From: Oxyruncus cristatus
Lineage: Eukaryota > Chordata > Aves > Passeriformes > Cotingidae
NCBI GenBank assembly: GCA_013399855.1
Contig: VXAY01001954.1
Coordinates: 288,540-352,539, forward strand
DNA: 64,000 nucleotides
Direction: 5' to 3'
Shown: in pieces, positions 1 to 13,154 of the stretch
How the letters are laid out: each line of letters starts with the position of its first letter
Position numbering within the stretch: the first letter of the stretch is position 1
The notes under the pieces: model-generated
What the model was told of the DNA's origin: nothing
What the model saw: only the letters and a program-made list of their open reading frames with translations
Database searches by the model: none
Translations under genes and position numbers: made by a program

Positions 1-140
1 TTTATTCCTGTGTCTGATGCTGTAGAGTATAGAATATCCCTTTAGTCAGCTGGAGTCAGCCATGCCAGCTGTGTCTCCTCTCAACTTTTTGCTCAACCCC
101 AGCCTACTCACTGGCAGGGCAGCCATTTTGGACACCTTTG
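1..140 (-). mobile_element. Edge of a degraded ERV LTR, minus strand
   Basis: The segment reading ATCCCTTTAGTCAGCTGGAGTCAGC, then CCTCTCAACTTTTTGCTCAACCCCAGCC, matches the reverse complement of the U3 start of a common avian LTR type as I recall it. The same pattern recurs at about 26140-26220. It runs off the left edge and fades into unique sequence near 140. Confidence 0.6.
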
Positions 141-2732
141 ATGAGCATCAAGATGATAAATAATGACATTTGGGATTTAACTGTATGTTTTTTGAGGAAC
201 TCCTTCATGACATCTTTGAATGTCATCACATCTTAGAACAGTCATCTTTGAGCATAGACTAGGGTTCCAATGAGCTCTCAAGATTTTTTAGAGAGATTCA
301 TATAGCTGTCAAACTGGTGAGTACATTCCATTAAAAATCAAAGTGTGAACTGGTTTTGTCTTTCTGTAAAAACAATATGGAAATATCCCTGAGTAATGCA
401 GATAGAAGCTCCTCTTCTGTGCATTAGATTTTTATTTTTTTAATTGAGTTTGGCAAAACCAGAAACCTATGAAATCTAGTGGACATTTAACCTAGAAAAG
501 GTCTTAGCAGTCTGATGAGGAAAAGTGAAGAAGGGTTCAGAAACCGCTTCTTGAAGGTACTTAAATGTAAAATTACATAATTTAAAAAACATGACAGCAA
601 ACCTTGCTATAGAAAGAACAAAGTATGTCTCATAGCCACAGTAACTCTCAGTGAGAGAAATTTTAATACCAGCAAATTAGAAGAAGACATTTAAATGAGG
701 CATCACAGAACATATGATGGAAATTCTTTTCTTTTTTCATCCTGAAGATGAGTAAAATTAAAAGTTGCAACAAATACCTTATGTTAAAACAGATTTGTTC
801 TAGCAATGTGCAGTGCTTCTGAAAACCAAATGTAAATTTTTGGAGCCAAGGGATTCAACATATATTGGTTTTACTGGTTTTATTTCTCTTTTGCTGGCAA
901 ATAAAGGTATATCCTACTGTCAGTAGCATGGTGTAAGGAAAGTTAAACATTAAAGCTGAATAGAAAACTGAATTGTATCACTGCTATATTGACTTGTTTT
1001 ATGATTACATAGAGTTACATGACAATTAATTTATCTTTAAAGGTAAAAAGAAGTAGTTTTATAAAGCAAACAAAGGGAGTTTTAAAGCAATAATAATTAA
1101 ATAAAAGTCTTAAATATTATTCTACTGAAACTTATCTTCAATTACCCTTCATATTTTTCTATAGATTATTTAGCTATCAAGAAAATTTTCCCTCCTTTTC
1201 CACAGTTCTGGTGCAATGAGTTTGAAGGAGTGGCAGGAACACCTAAGTTGTCAAAGGCAAACAGATGTGTTTTTTCTCCAAATGCCAGAAGAAATAATGC
1301 TCCTTTGCGTAGATACACAAATAAGGGAAATAAACTGATTGCAGCCTGCACCAGCCTCTACACAGAAACTAATAGTAATCAGTATACTTTACCAGAACAG
1401 TAGAGTAGGAGGAAATGCAACTGTACCTATGCAGTTGTGTTTCTTTTTAATTTTGTAAAACCATGCTATGTTACCAAAATGTAACGTATGTATATGTATG
1501 TATTACAGATTTCACAGTCGCTCTATGTTGAGATTTCACAACTTTTCTATACTTCACATTTTACTCCATAGTATGCCTCTCTCTAGAACATACATCTTGT
1601 TATGACATTTTACACTGATGATGTGAGAATTGAAGCACTGGTGTTCTCACCCTGAGAAAATAAGCCATACACAAGTAAATTTAAATGCAGTCTATTACTC
1701 TTATTATCAAAGAATGAAATCTTAGGGGAATTTGTGTTGGAACAGTTGCTTCCATGACAACAAAAGCATCATAAAGATTTTAAGCAGGACTGTAGGTACC
1801 ACCTATTATTAAGGTTGGCGAGTGGTTCATATTTTCAGTTGATTATAACTTTGCTTAGGTTCAACAGTCTGAATTCATATTTTCCATGCTAAGTGAACAA
1901 CCCAGGATGGATTTATTTGCACTTCTTTTCTCCCATAAATGTTCAGTCAAACAGATCTGCTATTCCCAATAAAGTGTCTAAAGAAAACAAAGCAAAATAA
2001 GAAACTATTTCCTGGTATAAAAATCCGCAATGACACAAATTTAGAAAAAGAGATTTTTGCAAAGTCCGTCAAAAATGTGTCTGTGGTTATCCCATGAAAA
2101 TCTTCAAATCTGCTCAAGGTATGAGCCTCTGAAAAGCTTTCACATGCTCATCACCACAGAACTATTAACAATAAGCAATGTGGAATTAACCAAATCTTTT
2201 CTCAGATAACTACTATTGCTTGGAACTCCTGAGAGCCATACTGGTTCTAAATTCAGGTACTTCACTTTCCTTTTCTTTTTAATGAGAAGGCACATGGGAA
2301 TAAATAACTGAAAGAGAAGAGGTCAATGAGGGGACAGAAACCAAAAACGTTGAACTTGTGATAGTAAACAGAAATCACAAGGAAAGATCTGAGAATAAGC
2401 AGAACAAAAGAAATTGGGGTGGCTGGCGAGAAGTCCATGTATTTGTGTGAAGCTAAGTGATGGCACAGAGAGCCTAGGATGAAAGAATAAAGAGGATAAG
2501 TGAAATAAGATGAGCAGAGGAGAGAACTGGTAGCAGGCAGAAAGGTTAATGACCAAATTATAAAGGGACAAACTGGGACTCTATTCTTGAAACTATCCAT
2601 GAAAACCAAAGTGATTTTTATTCACATTTTGGTGGTGAAAGCTCACACTAGGACTAGGAAGACCCTGATTTCTACTGTTGTAGGATGAACTGAACTACGT
2701 GACAGTTCATTGCACACGTATGCCATTGCATG
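141..2732. other. AT-rich non-coding stretch
   Basis: No gene or repeat recognised. The longest open frames (for example 115 codons on the minus strand at 2262-2609) have no family features and look like chance. Confidence 0.5.
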
Positions 2733-2904
2733 TTGAGGAGATTGAGGTTGAAAATTATTCACTGCAAGACTGGTTATGCATTGGAATAGGTGGAGTCGCC
2801 ATCCCTGAAAGTGTTCAAAAAATTAGCACTTCATGATGCATTTTAACGGGATTGATGATCTCAGAGGTCTTTTCCAGCCTTAGTGAATCTATGATTCTAT
2901 ATTC
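2733..2904 (+). mobile_element. CR1 LINE, 3'-end fragment
   Basis: Contains the conserved CR1 tail: GGTGGAGTCGCCATCCC, a TGTTCAA segment, GGTCTTTTCCAGCC and the terminal TCTATGATTCTAT motif. It is strongly 5'-truncated, as is usual for CR1, with a small internal loss before the GGTGGAGTC block, and is an old diverged copy. Confidence 0.85.
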
Positions 2905-5900
2905 TGTCTACAGAGAGTGGTTGAACAACAGGGAAAAAGGCTACTTGCTCAGGTTGCTGCCTTCCTAGTTTAAAAGGAATGCTTATGGGAAAGGGAAGAC
3001 TGCTCTCTTAGGCTGAACATCTGGTCAGCTTGAAAAATACCATGAGGCAGGCAAGCAGGCACTGAGGAAGGGCCTGCAGGATGAGGGAGACTGAGACTTT
3101 GTTCAAAACAAAGGGCTTACTTTTTGGTATAAACAAAAGCCAAACTTGGGAAGAAAAAGTTTTCTTAAAAATCTAGAGAGAACCTATGGAGTTTGTTTGA
3201 TTCAAAAGCAAAGCTAGAAAAAAGGGTATTGTGGGACTAAGGGATAATTGTTTCAAATCTTCTCAGGTAATTCTGATTTGTGAAACAGAATACATCTTAT
3301 TTTTTTATATATAAAAAGGATTACCTTGTTTCAATTTATGTACTTTCATATTCTAATTAATCCACCATTAAGGACTGGGAGCCTTTGATGTCTTTTGATG
3401 TGTTCATTTTGAAGAAAGGAACATGGAGAGCTACTCCCCTCAAGATTCTCCTCTACTTGGGTTTGTTACAGTCCAGACATGCAAAAACTTTGTGATAGAA
3501 AGTAGAACAACTGAATCACAGCATTTACAACAAACTTTTTTCCTGCAGCAGGTTTTGAATTCCTCTTTTTTTCTGGGAGTACAATTAATATCATGAACGG
3601 CTTACGGTTGAACTCCAGGATTCCTGCAACTGCAGTTGAAGATACTGAGAAAAGTACCCAAACTGAAGGTCTAAGTACTCTAAAAATGAGTTTCTAGGCA
3701 CTCAAACAAGTCCTTGAATTATCAGACAATGCCACTCAGTGTCCAAGTCACAAAATCAGGATAATTCCATCTCTTCAGATCTCCAACCCATTTTGAAAAT
3801 AAATTCAATACTATGTTGTGAGGCAGTGAAATGCCATAAAGTTGTGTCTGCTATAACAGATGTTAAAATTATCAAGCTTCTTAACTAACCAAATCAGAGC
3901 AGGTTTTCACTGTGTGTATTTAATAAAACATGGACCATATATTTAGTAATTCTCTGCTCAAAAAATTGCATAGTAACTGTTTAACAAAGAAGACAAAAAC
4001 ACAGGAGGGAAAAACAGAACAACAGGACAAGAACCCAGGTCTTTTTTCTAACTGATAATTTTCATCACAAGATGGCAAAAACAAACTCACATTTTACACT
4101 TAAGGTATAGAGATAGCTTCAAGTGCCAGCTACTTGAAATGGTATCCATCAATGGACACGAATACACATGGTTACTAGAATTTGCTTTAGAGTTGTAGCT
4201 TTGGTGTTATACTACTCCAGGTAATTTTCATTGACAGAAGTATGTTATTCCATAAATATACTTCAGAATTCCAAGGAAAGCAAAACATTATCTACTGTTT
4301 GGTTGGCATTACCTACCCACCTGGTCAAACAGAGAAGCCTTCCAGAATGGATCCAAATAAGAATCAAATGTCACTATCGAATGAGATGGGGAGAGTGGAA
4401 TGATGTCAGCAACAACTGTTTTATTCTACAGACAGCAAATTGTGACAGCTATCATATTTTAAGACAAAGTGAGACAAACCACAACTATACATGACCTCTA
4501 TAATTTCTTTTCCTGTCCGCTTCTTCTGGCAGTATAACTTAGAAAAATAAAATCTTTGTATTTTCATTAAAAAAACAAGGTTATTGGGGATATGTCTACC
4601 CTCATTTCATGTTTGCATTCTATTTCCAAGGGAGATTTAGGTGTTTTTTATTTATACAAGGCATTATATACTTTAGATGAATGATATTCTTATTGCAGCA
4701 GTTCCTTACTTTAATTTCTGTTTGATTTCCCCTAGGCAGATCTTTGTTTGTAAATATTTATCTGAATTTTAAGCAATATTCTAATACAGCTTTCAAAAAG
4801 TTTTTTGTCACTCTTTCCATATCTTGCTCATAGTTACAATATTCTTTCTCAAACAGTTGTGATATATGTAATCCTGAAAGCTGCTTTAATCCCTGAAAGA
4901 GGCTTGTTGGAGCTTATCAGTGTGGATTTGGAAGATATGTATAACCAACTCTACACATGATTAGAATCTGGATCTGTATACTTACTAAACCACCTGACTC
5001 CCCAGTCTTGAGTAAAAAGTATAAATTTAGCACTGTGGCAGAACATGCAGTATCAGAGCCTTACTTAGGAAAAAATATCTTAGACAAACTTAAACCCTCC
5101 TTCTTTCTGAGGAAACCAGAATATCATTTGCTTCGTACTGACATATATACTATGTGTACCTGTGATGACCTGCTTTTTGTCAGTGAATTGCCATAATTCA
5201 CTCACAAGTTGTAGAGGTATCAACCTTTAAAACAGAAGTCATGCCACTATTAAAATAATCTGACATTTAGTAGCATTTCAAACTGCTGCCTATACTGAAT
5301 TATAATCAGTTCTTTCAAATATAATAACAAACTAATTCTGTGAATTAACAGAAGATTTAGAAAATATTTTTCTTTTGAATCTCTTTGTCCTGTTGTTCAA
5401 GCACCAGAGTAAATGTAAGAGGTACCAGATTCTCTCTGTATCTTCTTAATAGAAGAAAAAAAAAAATTCTGTGCTTTTGGCATTCAGGTTTTATCAGACT
5501 TTCATACGACATTATTTCCAATAATGTTAAAATGAAAGTATAAGTTTAAACAATACTGTTACACTATTCCTAGCTTTGCAGGCAGAAAAAAGTCTACAGA
5601 GATGCCTTAGTAACCAATTAGTTTTAGCTACTTGATATCAGAAAGATTTTCTGCACAAAGGATAAGTGCATATAAATTATGTATAATTATTTTATAATAG
5701 GTACACTATGGCTATATGAAGTCCAGGTTCAGTTTGTAAATCCCTGGATGTACAGAAAATATTTTTCATGAGCACTCTGCAATCCCTAGTAATGCAATTA
5801 ACTAATTACTGGGAGCAATTACTTAGAGATGTAAATATGTGCTACTTAGTGAGTTAGTTTACCCTTATAAATATTAAATCACATAAACAAAGTTCTATCT

Positions 5901-7273
5901 TCAGGCTAACTTCAATACATTAAAAGAAAATTCAGAGACAATTTAGAGACCTCTTGTGCTGTTTCATTATGTTTAGATATTTTAGGCCATACCATAAAAT
6001 ATTTTTATTGTAGGGTAAACAGCAGTAAAGCTAAAAATATGCTAATATTCATTACTTGTATTATGTACTTTGTAAATTTCTTTCAATATTTTGCTCTAAT
6101 AACTTTCACTGAAACATTTTGAGCTACAACTGCAACTGACTTAAAACCCACAATATATTGAGCAAAACTACTCAGATATGTGATGCTACATTTTCTTTTT
6201 ACATATTTTCACAATGTGTTTTTACCATCAGAGTGAACTGAATAGATTAGAAAAGAATAATACAATAGTAGAAAATAGTAGAAAATGTTTGGATTAAAGC
6301 TATGGAACTGAAAAAAAATTGATACCTCAAGAGCTGGATAGCAAATGTTTTCTATTTCACAAGACTAATATGGAGATATAGATGCAGAGACTTCAGAGAA
6401 GGAGGAAGTTAAAGAAGAACTGGATTCTTCTAACAAAAACATAACAAACAAAAATAATAAATTATTCAAAAAAGACCAATAAAAAAGTAATTTCTGTAAG
6501 TCAATAAAGAATTAATTATAGGATAGGAACACTCTAATGCTTGGGCCTAACACCTGAGAAACCACTGAATACTTTAGTTTGATAGGGAGTCAGAACCTTT
6601 TGGAGGACATGGTTATACATTATAGTCATCTGAAATTTAGAAAAAAATACTTGTGATCCTTTGTTATTTACTATAACATATGGGTTCTGCTGGTAAAACA
6701 GCAACAACACTAATTGACAAATGTAGTAAAGCACATATGTCATTCAAACACACATTAATAACATCTGTTGCTTTACCAAAGTACCTTCTGAACACTCTGT
6801 TCCTTGGCCTGTCAGTATTTTGTCTGTGATCTTTTGCAAGACATCTAATTTCTTTAAATCTTCACTTTACAGATAAAAACACTAAGTTAAAATGTATCTA
6901 GGCATTTAATATTTCATGTATTCACAAGTATACGGGACATGCACAGAAGCAGAGCTGACAGGAACAGTTGATATGAGTAATATGAATAAAATTTGTTTTA
7001 AAATATGCTTTATGCTTAGAAAACTTAGGAGGGGCATAACAGAACTATTGGAAAAAATAGTTCTAGTAGGGAGGTTATGGTTGTTAATGAGTCTGTAGTT
7101 AGAAAATGATTTTGTAATGGTAGTTGCAATGTGAAAAAATCCCCACCAAAATTAAAACAAAACCCCAAACCAAAACCCGGCCATCAAACCCAGAATGACT
7201 CTGTTTACCTTTTGGAGGAGCTGGCAGCCACCATGGCATAGTATCAGCAAATATAAAACCAGGTGTTTGTAAG
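2905..7273. other. AT-rich non-coding stretch
   Basis: No gene recognised. The ORFs at 4231-4494 and 4957-5196 lack any domain or coding signature. Short A/T runs only, with a run of AAAACCCC-like low-complexity sequence at about 7135-7185 just before the older LTR. Confidence 0.5.
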
Positions 7274-7977
7274 TGTCCTGGTTGCAGAGGGGTGGCGGAG
7301 CATCTGAGCATGGTGAGGTTGCTATTCTATACCACGCACATCATCACTGGGGGTATGATGTTGGGGGCAAGAAATGATGAATGCACCCTTGAAGTGCACC
7401 ATTTTGTCTTCCACTCTCTATGGAAAGGCTGTCGACATCAGGCCCATGGAACCCGTCCTCTGCTACCACTGCTGCCCATCCCCTACCTGTTGCTCCAAGA
7501 CACAGCTCCAAGATGTAGTGCTGAAAGGTGGCAATGCAGCTTGAAGATGTGATGCTGACAAAAAGCGGCACTGGTGTGGGAAGCACTGTGTGGAACCACA
7601 GGGACAGAGGTGACCCCAAGCCTAGCTGAACTGAGCCAAAAGGAGCCAAGCGGAGCTGCGTGGAGCAGTCAAAAGCAGCAGTACCAGCAGCAGCTGCGTG
7701 GAGGTGAGCCCATTGTCCAAAGCGGCAAAGTCAAAACCCCAGTGGAGCCCGAGCCCCAGTGCAGCAGAGAGGCCACTGCAACGTGGACAATCTAACTTTT
7801 TGGGGTTTCCTCCATCATTTTTTTCCATTGTCTCAGGCTTGGGGACAGGCAGAGCTGGCAGTGGGGACCACCCGCCATCTTGTCTTTTTCTGAGGAAACT
7901 ATGCAGTACAGTGCACAGGAATGGCCACCTTCTTTATCCCGGCAGCTATGCGGAACTAAGTTGAGGTGGTGAATACC
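7274..7977 (+). mobile_element. Older ERV LTR, 5' part (split by LTR copy A)
   Basis: Starts TGTCCTGGTTGCAG, the typical opening of a widespread avian LTR type. It continues through GC-richer sequence to ATACC at 7973-7977, where copy A is inserted, and resumes at 9146. Without the insertion the element would be about 920 bp. Several short open frames here have no retroviral features. The target-site duplication of the older element is not clear (GTAAG on the left, TATTAAG on the right). Confidence 0.6.
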
Positions 7978-9145
7978 TGTCGTGGGTTTACTCTGGACCA
8001 ATTTTTTCAAACCTTTTACACAATTTTTATAAGTTGAGAGAAGTTTTATACAGACAAAAGAGACATGATGTGGGGGGATAATATTAAATTTATTATTAGC
8101 AGGATAAAGACTAAAGAATAATATATACAACAATTCTAACTAGGTAAAATTATGAAGAAAATTCTATGTATGTACAAAATTACCCCTCCCCCCTGTATCA
8201 GTCCAGGAGGAGAAAAGTCTCTTCTCTACTTTCAGGGTGACAGTTCTTCTAAATCAATTTTGCAGCACTTGGAAGTTTTCCTTCTATTATCTCTAGGGTG
8301 ACGGCTCTGATCGGCTGTAGCTGGAAATCTCTCTCTCTCTTTCTCTCTGCTGCACATCGACCTCAGGACTGGCCCTGCTCCTCCCTGCCGGGCCAGGACC
8401 GGAGGCTGGGGGGTACTCGGGCCCTGTGAGGTCCTCCATGGACTGCAAGGAGACAACTTGCTGCACCAGGGTCTTCACCACTGTTACAGGGGATGATGAT
8501 GGCATCGAGTCCATCCCCTGTTTCTTGTGGGGTCCCTTCTCACGGGAGACAGCCTTGGATAAGCTTCTCCAGCGTAAGTCTACCCTCGGACAACAGTTCT
8601 TTCATACTCTGCTGTCCTTTAGGGTCACAAATGAATTACATCAGCATGAATCCCTCACTGGGATTACAACTCCTACCCAGAACAACTTGCTTCGGTATAG
8701 GTTTCTTTCTCCATGGGTCACAGGTCTACAGACAGACTCTGTTTCATCTTAGGCCTCCCACAGAGTTACAGCTTCTTCCATGCACTCCTCTGCTCCGGCA
8801 CAGGCTCCTTCATGAGCTACAGGAGGGTCTCCTCACTCTAAATAATCTTCCACAGGTGGCAGGGGCTCTAGGTTTTAAGTCTTTTCCCCTGCTGGAGGGA
8901 GAGAGGGGCCCCCCCTAGCCTCTCCTACCCGCTTCTGCTACACTGACCTTGGAGGCTCCATTGCTGCCTCTTGTTCTCCTCCCCTCTCTTTCGGCCTGGA
9001 ATTTCTTCTGCACCACAGGCTTCTCTTCTGTTTTGTTAAATATGGCATTCGCAGAGGCATTACTAAAACTTTTGATTGGCTTTGTTCTGGAAGTCTACCT
9101 GGAATTAACCGTTCAGCCCCAGGGAGGCCTGGTAAACCCACAACA
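7978..9145 (-). mobile_element. Solo ERV LTR, copy A (1168 bp), minus strand
   Basis: On the plus strand it reads TGTCGTGGGTTTAC at the left end and GTAAACCCACAACA at the right, so it has TG...CA ends with about 12-bp imperfect inverted termini. It is flanked by a perfect 5-bp duplication ATACC (7973-7977 and 9146-9150). No retroviral gene lies inside, so it is a solo LTR left by LTR-LTR recombination. It contains a CT microsatellite (about 8326-8347) and degenerate repeats around CTCCATGGACTGCAAGGAG-like words typical of avian ERVL-type LTRs. Copy B is a nearly identical inverted partner. A 5-bp duplication fits an ERVL or ERV1-type integrase; the family name is not certain. Confidence 0.88.
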
Positions 9146-9362
9146 ATACCTTTTGTGGGTAAAGCACCTTCTCTTTTTTGTAAACTTTTGCTATTAATAT
9201 TGGTGCTGTTATGGTTTTTTTCTTATTCTATTCCTTTTTGTTTTCAGTAAATTGTTATCTCAACCCATAGTCTCTGCCTTTGTCCCTCTCTTATCGGAAA
9301 AGGTCGGGGAAAGGGGAGTGGCTTATTTGGAGTATAATTTCTGGCTGGTGTTAAAACCACCA
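9146..9362 (+). mobile_element. Older ERV LTR, 3' part
   Basis: After the second ATACC the older LTR resumes with the AGTAAATTGTTATCTCAACCC segment characteristic of the R/U5 part of avian LTRs. It ends near GGTGTTAAAACCACCA. It belongs with the part at 7274-7977. Confidence 0.65.
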
Positions 9363-12300
9363 TATTAAGGCATTATAACTCTTATATTATCTCTAATAAT
9401 CTGTTGAATTTCATTACTTTTTTACTTCTCTCTTCTTTATGAAATTCATTAATTCAAATTTTCTTCCTAAATCAACTGAAGATTGATATTTGCAGTTCCC
9501 TGACTGAGTCTCTAATGAAAGGACTAGTAAAGCTACAAAGACAATGGTACTTGCAAGCTTCACTATAAAGTATTAGCTATTTTTTATTTGCACTTCATTC
9601 ACAATTTAAACTATAAAGCTCCACTTTTTAAGTCTCCGTTACATACATCTGATGTTGGTTTGTCATTTACGTAGTCAAAGGCATATTATATGTACTGAAA
9701 AGAAAGATCTGCTGCCATATCTAAGTAACAGCATCCCACAAAATATCACTTAAATATAATGCCAAGCAAAAGGATATTGAAAAGCAGAATTAACCTTGGG
9801 AAGTGTTATCATTCAGTAATAAGATGTATTAATAGATTAGAGGGTTTCCAGGGTCTCCAAACTTCCTGTTTCTTTTCAGGTTCTTGAAACTGGATCAGCA
9901 GAGGCCGGAAGTCTTTTGGGCTAAAACACATATCCTAGGCATGAAGATTGCATATCCCTTGAATTGCTTAAGAAGTTTCACCATGATATGTGGCCTAGTA
10001 TTTTGAGTATATACCAGCTGTAAGTATATGCCAGCCTTAAGTATACACCACCCAATGTTGGTACATAGGAGGACAGAATAAGTAACTTGTAAGATGTCTC
10101 CACAATACACTTGTCAGTGACTGTTTCACCTGCTAGTCCTCTCCTAGAAAGTGGTTGTGTTTACCAAGGAGCAAAATCTTTGTAAATGGAGAGAGACTGT
10201 ATGATACGTACGTACGACTACAGACGTAGATATTCAGCCTCATCTCTGTACTGCAACATGTCTGCAGTTACTTTCTTGTACCGCTTCCCTTTGTAGCTAC
10301 TTAAATATCCTAGTTGGATAATGACAGCATACATTTATTTTTCCTTAATATTATTACTGCTACTGATATTATTTCCCGCCTCCAACATATAGTATATTGT
10401 TTTCCTTACAAAGGGTGGTGAAAGAAATGATTGAAAAGTTCTTCCTCTGATTCAAGTGAGTAACTTGATCCTGTACAAAGTTATTTTACTCTTTATTAAT
10501 ACATACTGGTTTATTCTTCATTTGAATTTTACATACAGCATTCTCTCATCATAATTGCTTGGGATGTTATTGTTTTTCTTCTCCCACCCCTTGATTTTAC
10601 ACATTCTCTAGCTCTAATTTCTGAGTGCTCTTCTAGGGACAGAGTTGTGCTGCGTCACCACCATTCACTTTTCAAGTTCTGTTTTCTGTTTTATTGGACA
10701 TTCATCTTCTCAAAAAGGTCGTAGTCCGTGGAAAAGCTGAAAGCTTTACTATGCCTTGCATATCACTTTTTGACTTTTTATGTACCTTTCCTCATGATCA
10801 CTTAATACTAAGCAATGCTCTAAAATCAAGGGATCTCAAAAAGAGTGCTGATCTATATATTCAGTATAAGGCAGCACTTAACTTCCTTGCTGAGACAATC
10901 ATAATTAACTATTATCTATCACAAAAAAAAGATTAGTTTCAAAAGATGTACTATCAAATTAGAATTACTTGTATTAAAAACTTTGATTGCAAAAATCAGT
11001 GTTATTCCTTCCTTTTAGGTTTTTATTCATTGGAAACATGATACCTGAAAGAAAATGCATCTTTTATACCTGTTCTTTTCAACAACAGAATGATAGCTAA
11101 AAATATTTAGGACATATCTAGAAGCTGAACCATATTCATAAGAGGAAATATTCATTTTTTGTAATTAAAAGAAATGTGGTCTTACATAATACTAAACAAA
11201 ACAAACAAAAAAAAAGTCACAATGTTGTACTCAGGGAACTCATCGGGGTGGTAAAAATCAAGATATGTCTTGCAGCTCAAAACTATATTGACCTGAATTT
11301 TTCTGCTGATGTAATTTATTCTTTTTTATTTTGCCTGCTAGAGCCAAATGCTTGTCACTATGTGTAACCCTAGAGCCAAAAAGAATGCACAGCTCGTGTA
11401 ATACGGTAAGTGCTATCTCCAGTCAGGAAGTTCCTCCTGTGATATTTAAGTGCCAAAAAAAGATGATCTGCAAAGTGAAGACAAGTACATAGAATTCCTG
11501 AGTATCTGAAACTGCCAACAAGACAAATTGTTTTTATAGTAAGTGCCCAAGAAACCCATTAGTACCACTTCCACTTGGAAGCCAAAATGAATGCAACATA
11601 AGAGCACAGTCTGTTTGTAAAGCAAGCCTATGGCATGCAGTGACGATGTTGGCACATGCAGCATAAAGGAGGAAATTGAGAAAAGTTGTCCTGGGCGTGG
11701 AGATAACTAATTCAGTACTATTAAAGTGAGCTGCCTCTGTGGCTGGATTTAGTTTTACGAATAGACACACACAGAAGCATTGAATCCTGCAAGCTGCACA
11801 GCAGGAGCCCAGTATTCAAGACTGTATATTCTGAGCGTTTACCCTCTTCCTTGTACAACATATTTTCAAATGAATGAATGTCAGGATGCAACAAATGCAT
11901 CCAACTTCACCGGATAAATACATTTGCCTCATTGATGTCTCTGGTAATGAGTTCAGTCCAGAAATGAATAACACTAAACAAAAAGAAAACCTCCTATTTG
12001 TCTTTGGCTTTATGGTGTTTTTATCTATGAACTGTCATTCACAGTATTCCTGATATTTAACAGTTAATTAGAAGGAAAAATTGAAGGCATTATTTTTTTT
12101 AGATTACTTCCAACTATCTTCAGTTTTAACTGTCTGATAAAAACCACAAAGTGTTCTCTGTTTGTTTATGTGTCCTTTTGCAAAGGTCCTAGATCACTTG
12201 GATAGATATCTTTTATATAAATTCAATTATCATTGCTGCTATTTCAACCGGTTTTGCTGACAGCTAAGAAGGACTCAATACTGTGTGTGTTTAGGTATCT

Positions 12301-12914
12301 TCAAAACTAAGAGAGTAAGAAAATTCGAGCTTTGCCCCACAGGTTTTTTCTCATTAAAAAAAAAAAAAAAAAATCTGTTGAATGATAAGACCTTTTAGAC
12401 AGTTTCATTTGTTTGTTTTCTCATTACTAGTTTATCGCCTAACACAGTTTCCAAAGTACTGGAAATCAAATTATAGACCTAGCTCCCTGTGACTAATAAC
12501 TTTCTTTTTGTGGAAAAAAAAAAAAAAAGAATCCAAAATAATATGGAAGGATCAAATTCATTTTTTAAAAATTTTTTTTCCTTTTAATTTGATCAGTATT
12601 GATAATTTGTCCACTAAAATATTGTTTGTGCTAAACTTTTACCTATATTACCAAATTCATTATTTCTCTGAGCTTATAGCAAAGTTCTTGCTCTGTCTAT
12701 TATGACCTAGTTACATCATTTCTACATATTTTTCATGTAATAACAGGTCTTTCACAATGTTCAACAAATGATTCAGAATTTGACAAAGAATAAAAAAGGA
12801 AGCAATAGACAGACACTTTCATTGCCACAGAGGGAAAAATGTTATATAATCAATAAAAACATGAAAGAAAGCCCAGCTAAAAACTCTCAATATATATATC
12901 TATATAATATATAT
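9363..12914. other. AT-rich non-coding stretch
   Basis: No gene recognised. Contains A tracts at about 12356-12373 and 12513-12528 and a short CpG-bearing word ACGTACGTACG at about 10206. The ORFs of up to about 80 codons are unconvincing. Confidence 0.5.
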
Positions 12915-13154
12915 CCAAATGCACATTGCCAGGTCACATTGAGCTTCTCATCTACCAAAACCCCCAAGTCTTTCTCCTCAGGGCTGCTCTTGATCCATTC
13001 TTCACCCAGCCTGCTACTTGTATTTGGGATTGCCCTAATCCAGGTGCAGGACCTTACACTTGGCCTTGTTGAAATTCATAAGAAGCGCACAAGCCCACCT
13101 CCTAAACCTGTTGACATTCCTCTGGATGACATCCCTTCCCTCCAGTGTGTTGAC
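12915..13154 (-). mobile_element. CR1 LINE (outer copy), distal RT part, minus strand
   Basis: The reverse complement encodes the CR1 segment after the reverse transcriptase core, recognisable as VDTLEGRD, then a conserved C-x-VLHL stretch. It stops abruptly at GTGTTGAC (13154), and the same CR1 continues at 15711 with CTGCACCACACACC; the 2.55 kb between is a later insertion. Confidence 0.85.

Noticed and set aside
4231..4494. 87-codon plus-strand ORF with a WGEW-like word
   Set aside because: No signal peptide, no domain arrangement and no splice or promoter context; isolated in AT-rich DNA.
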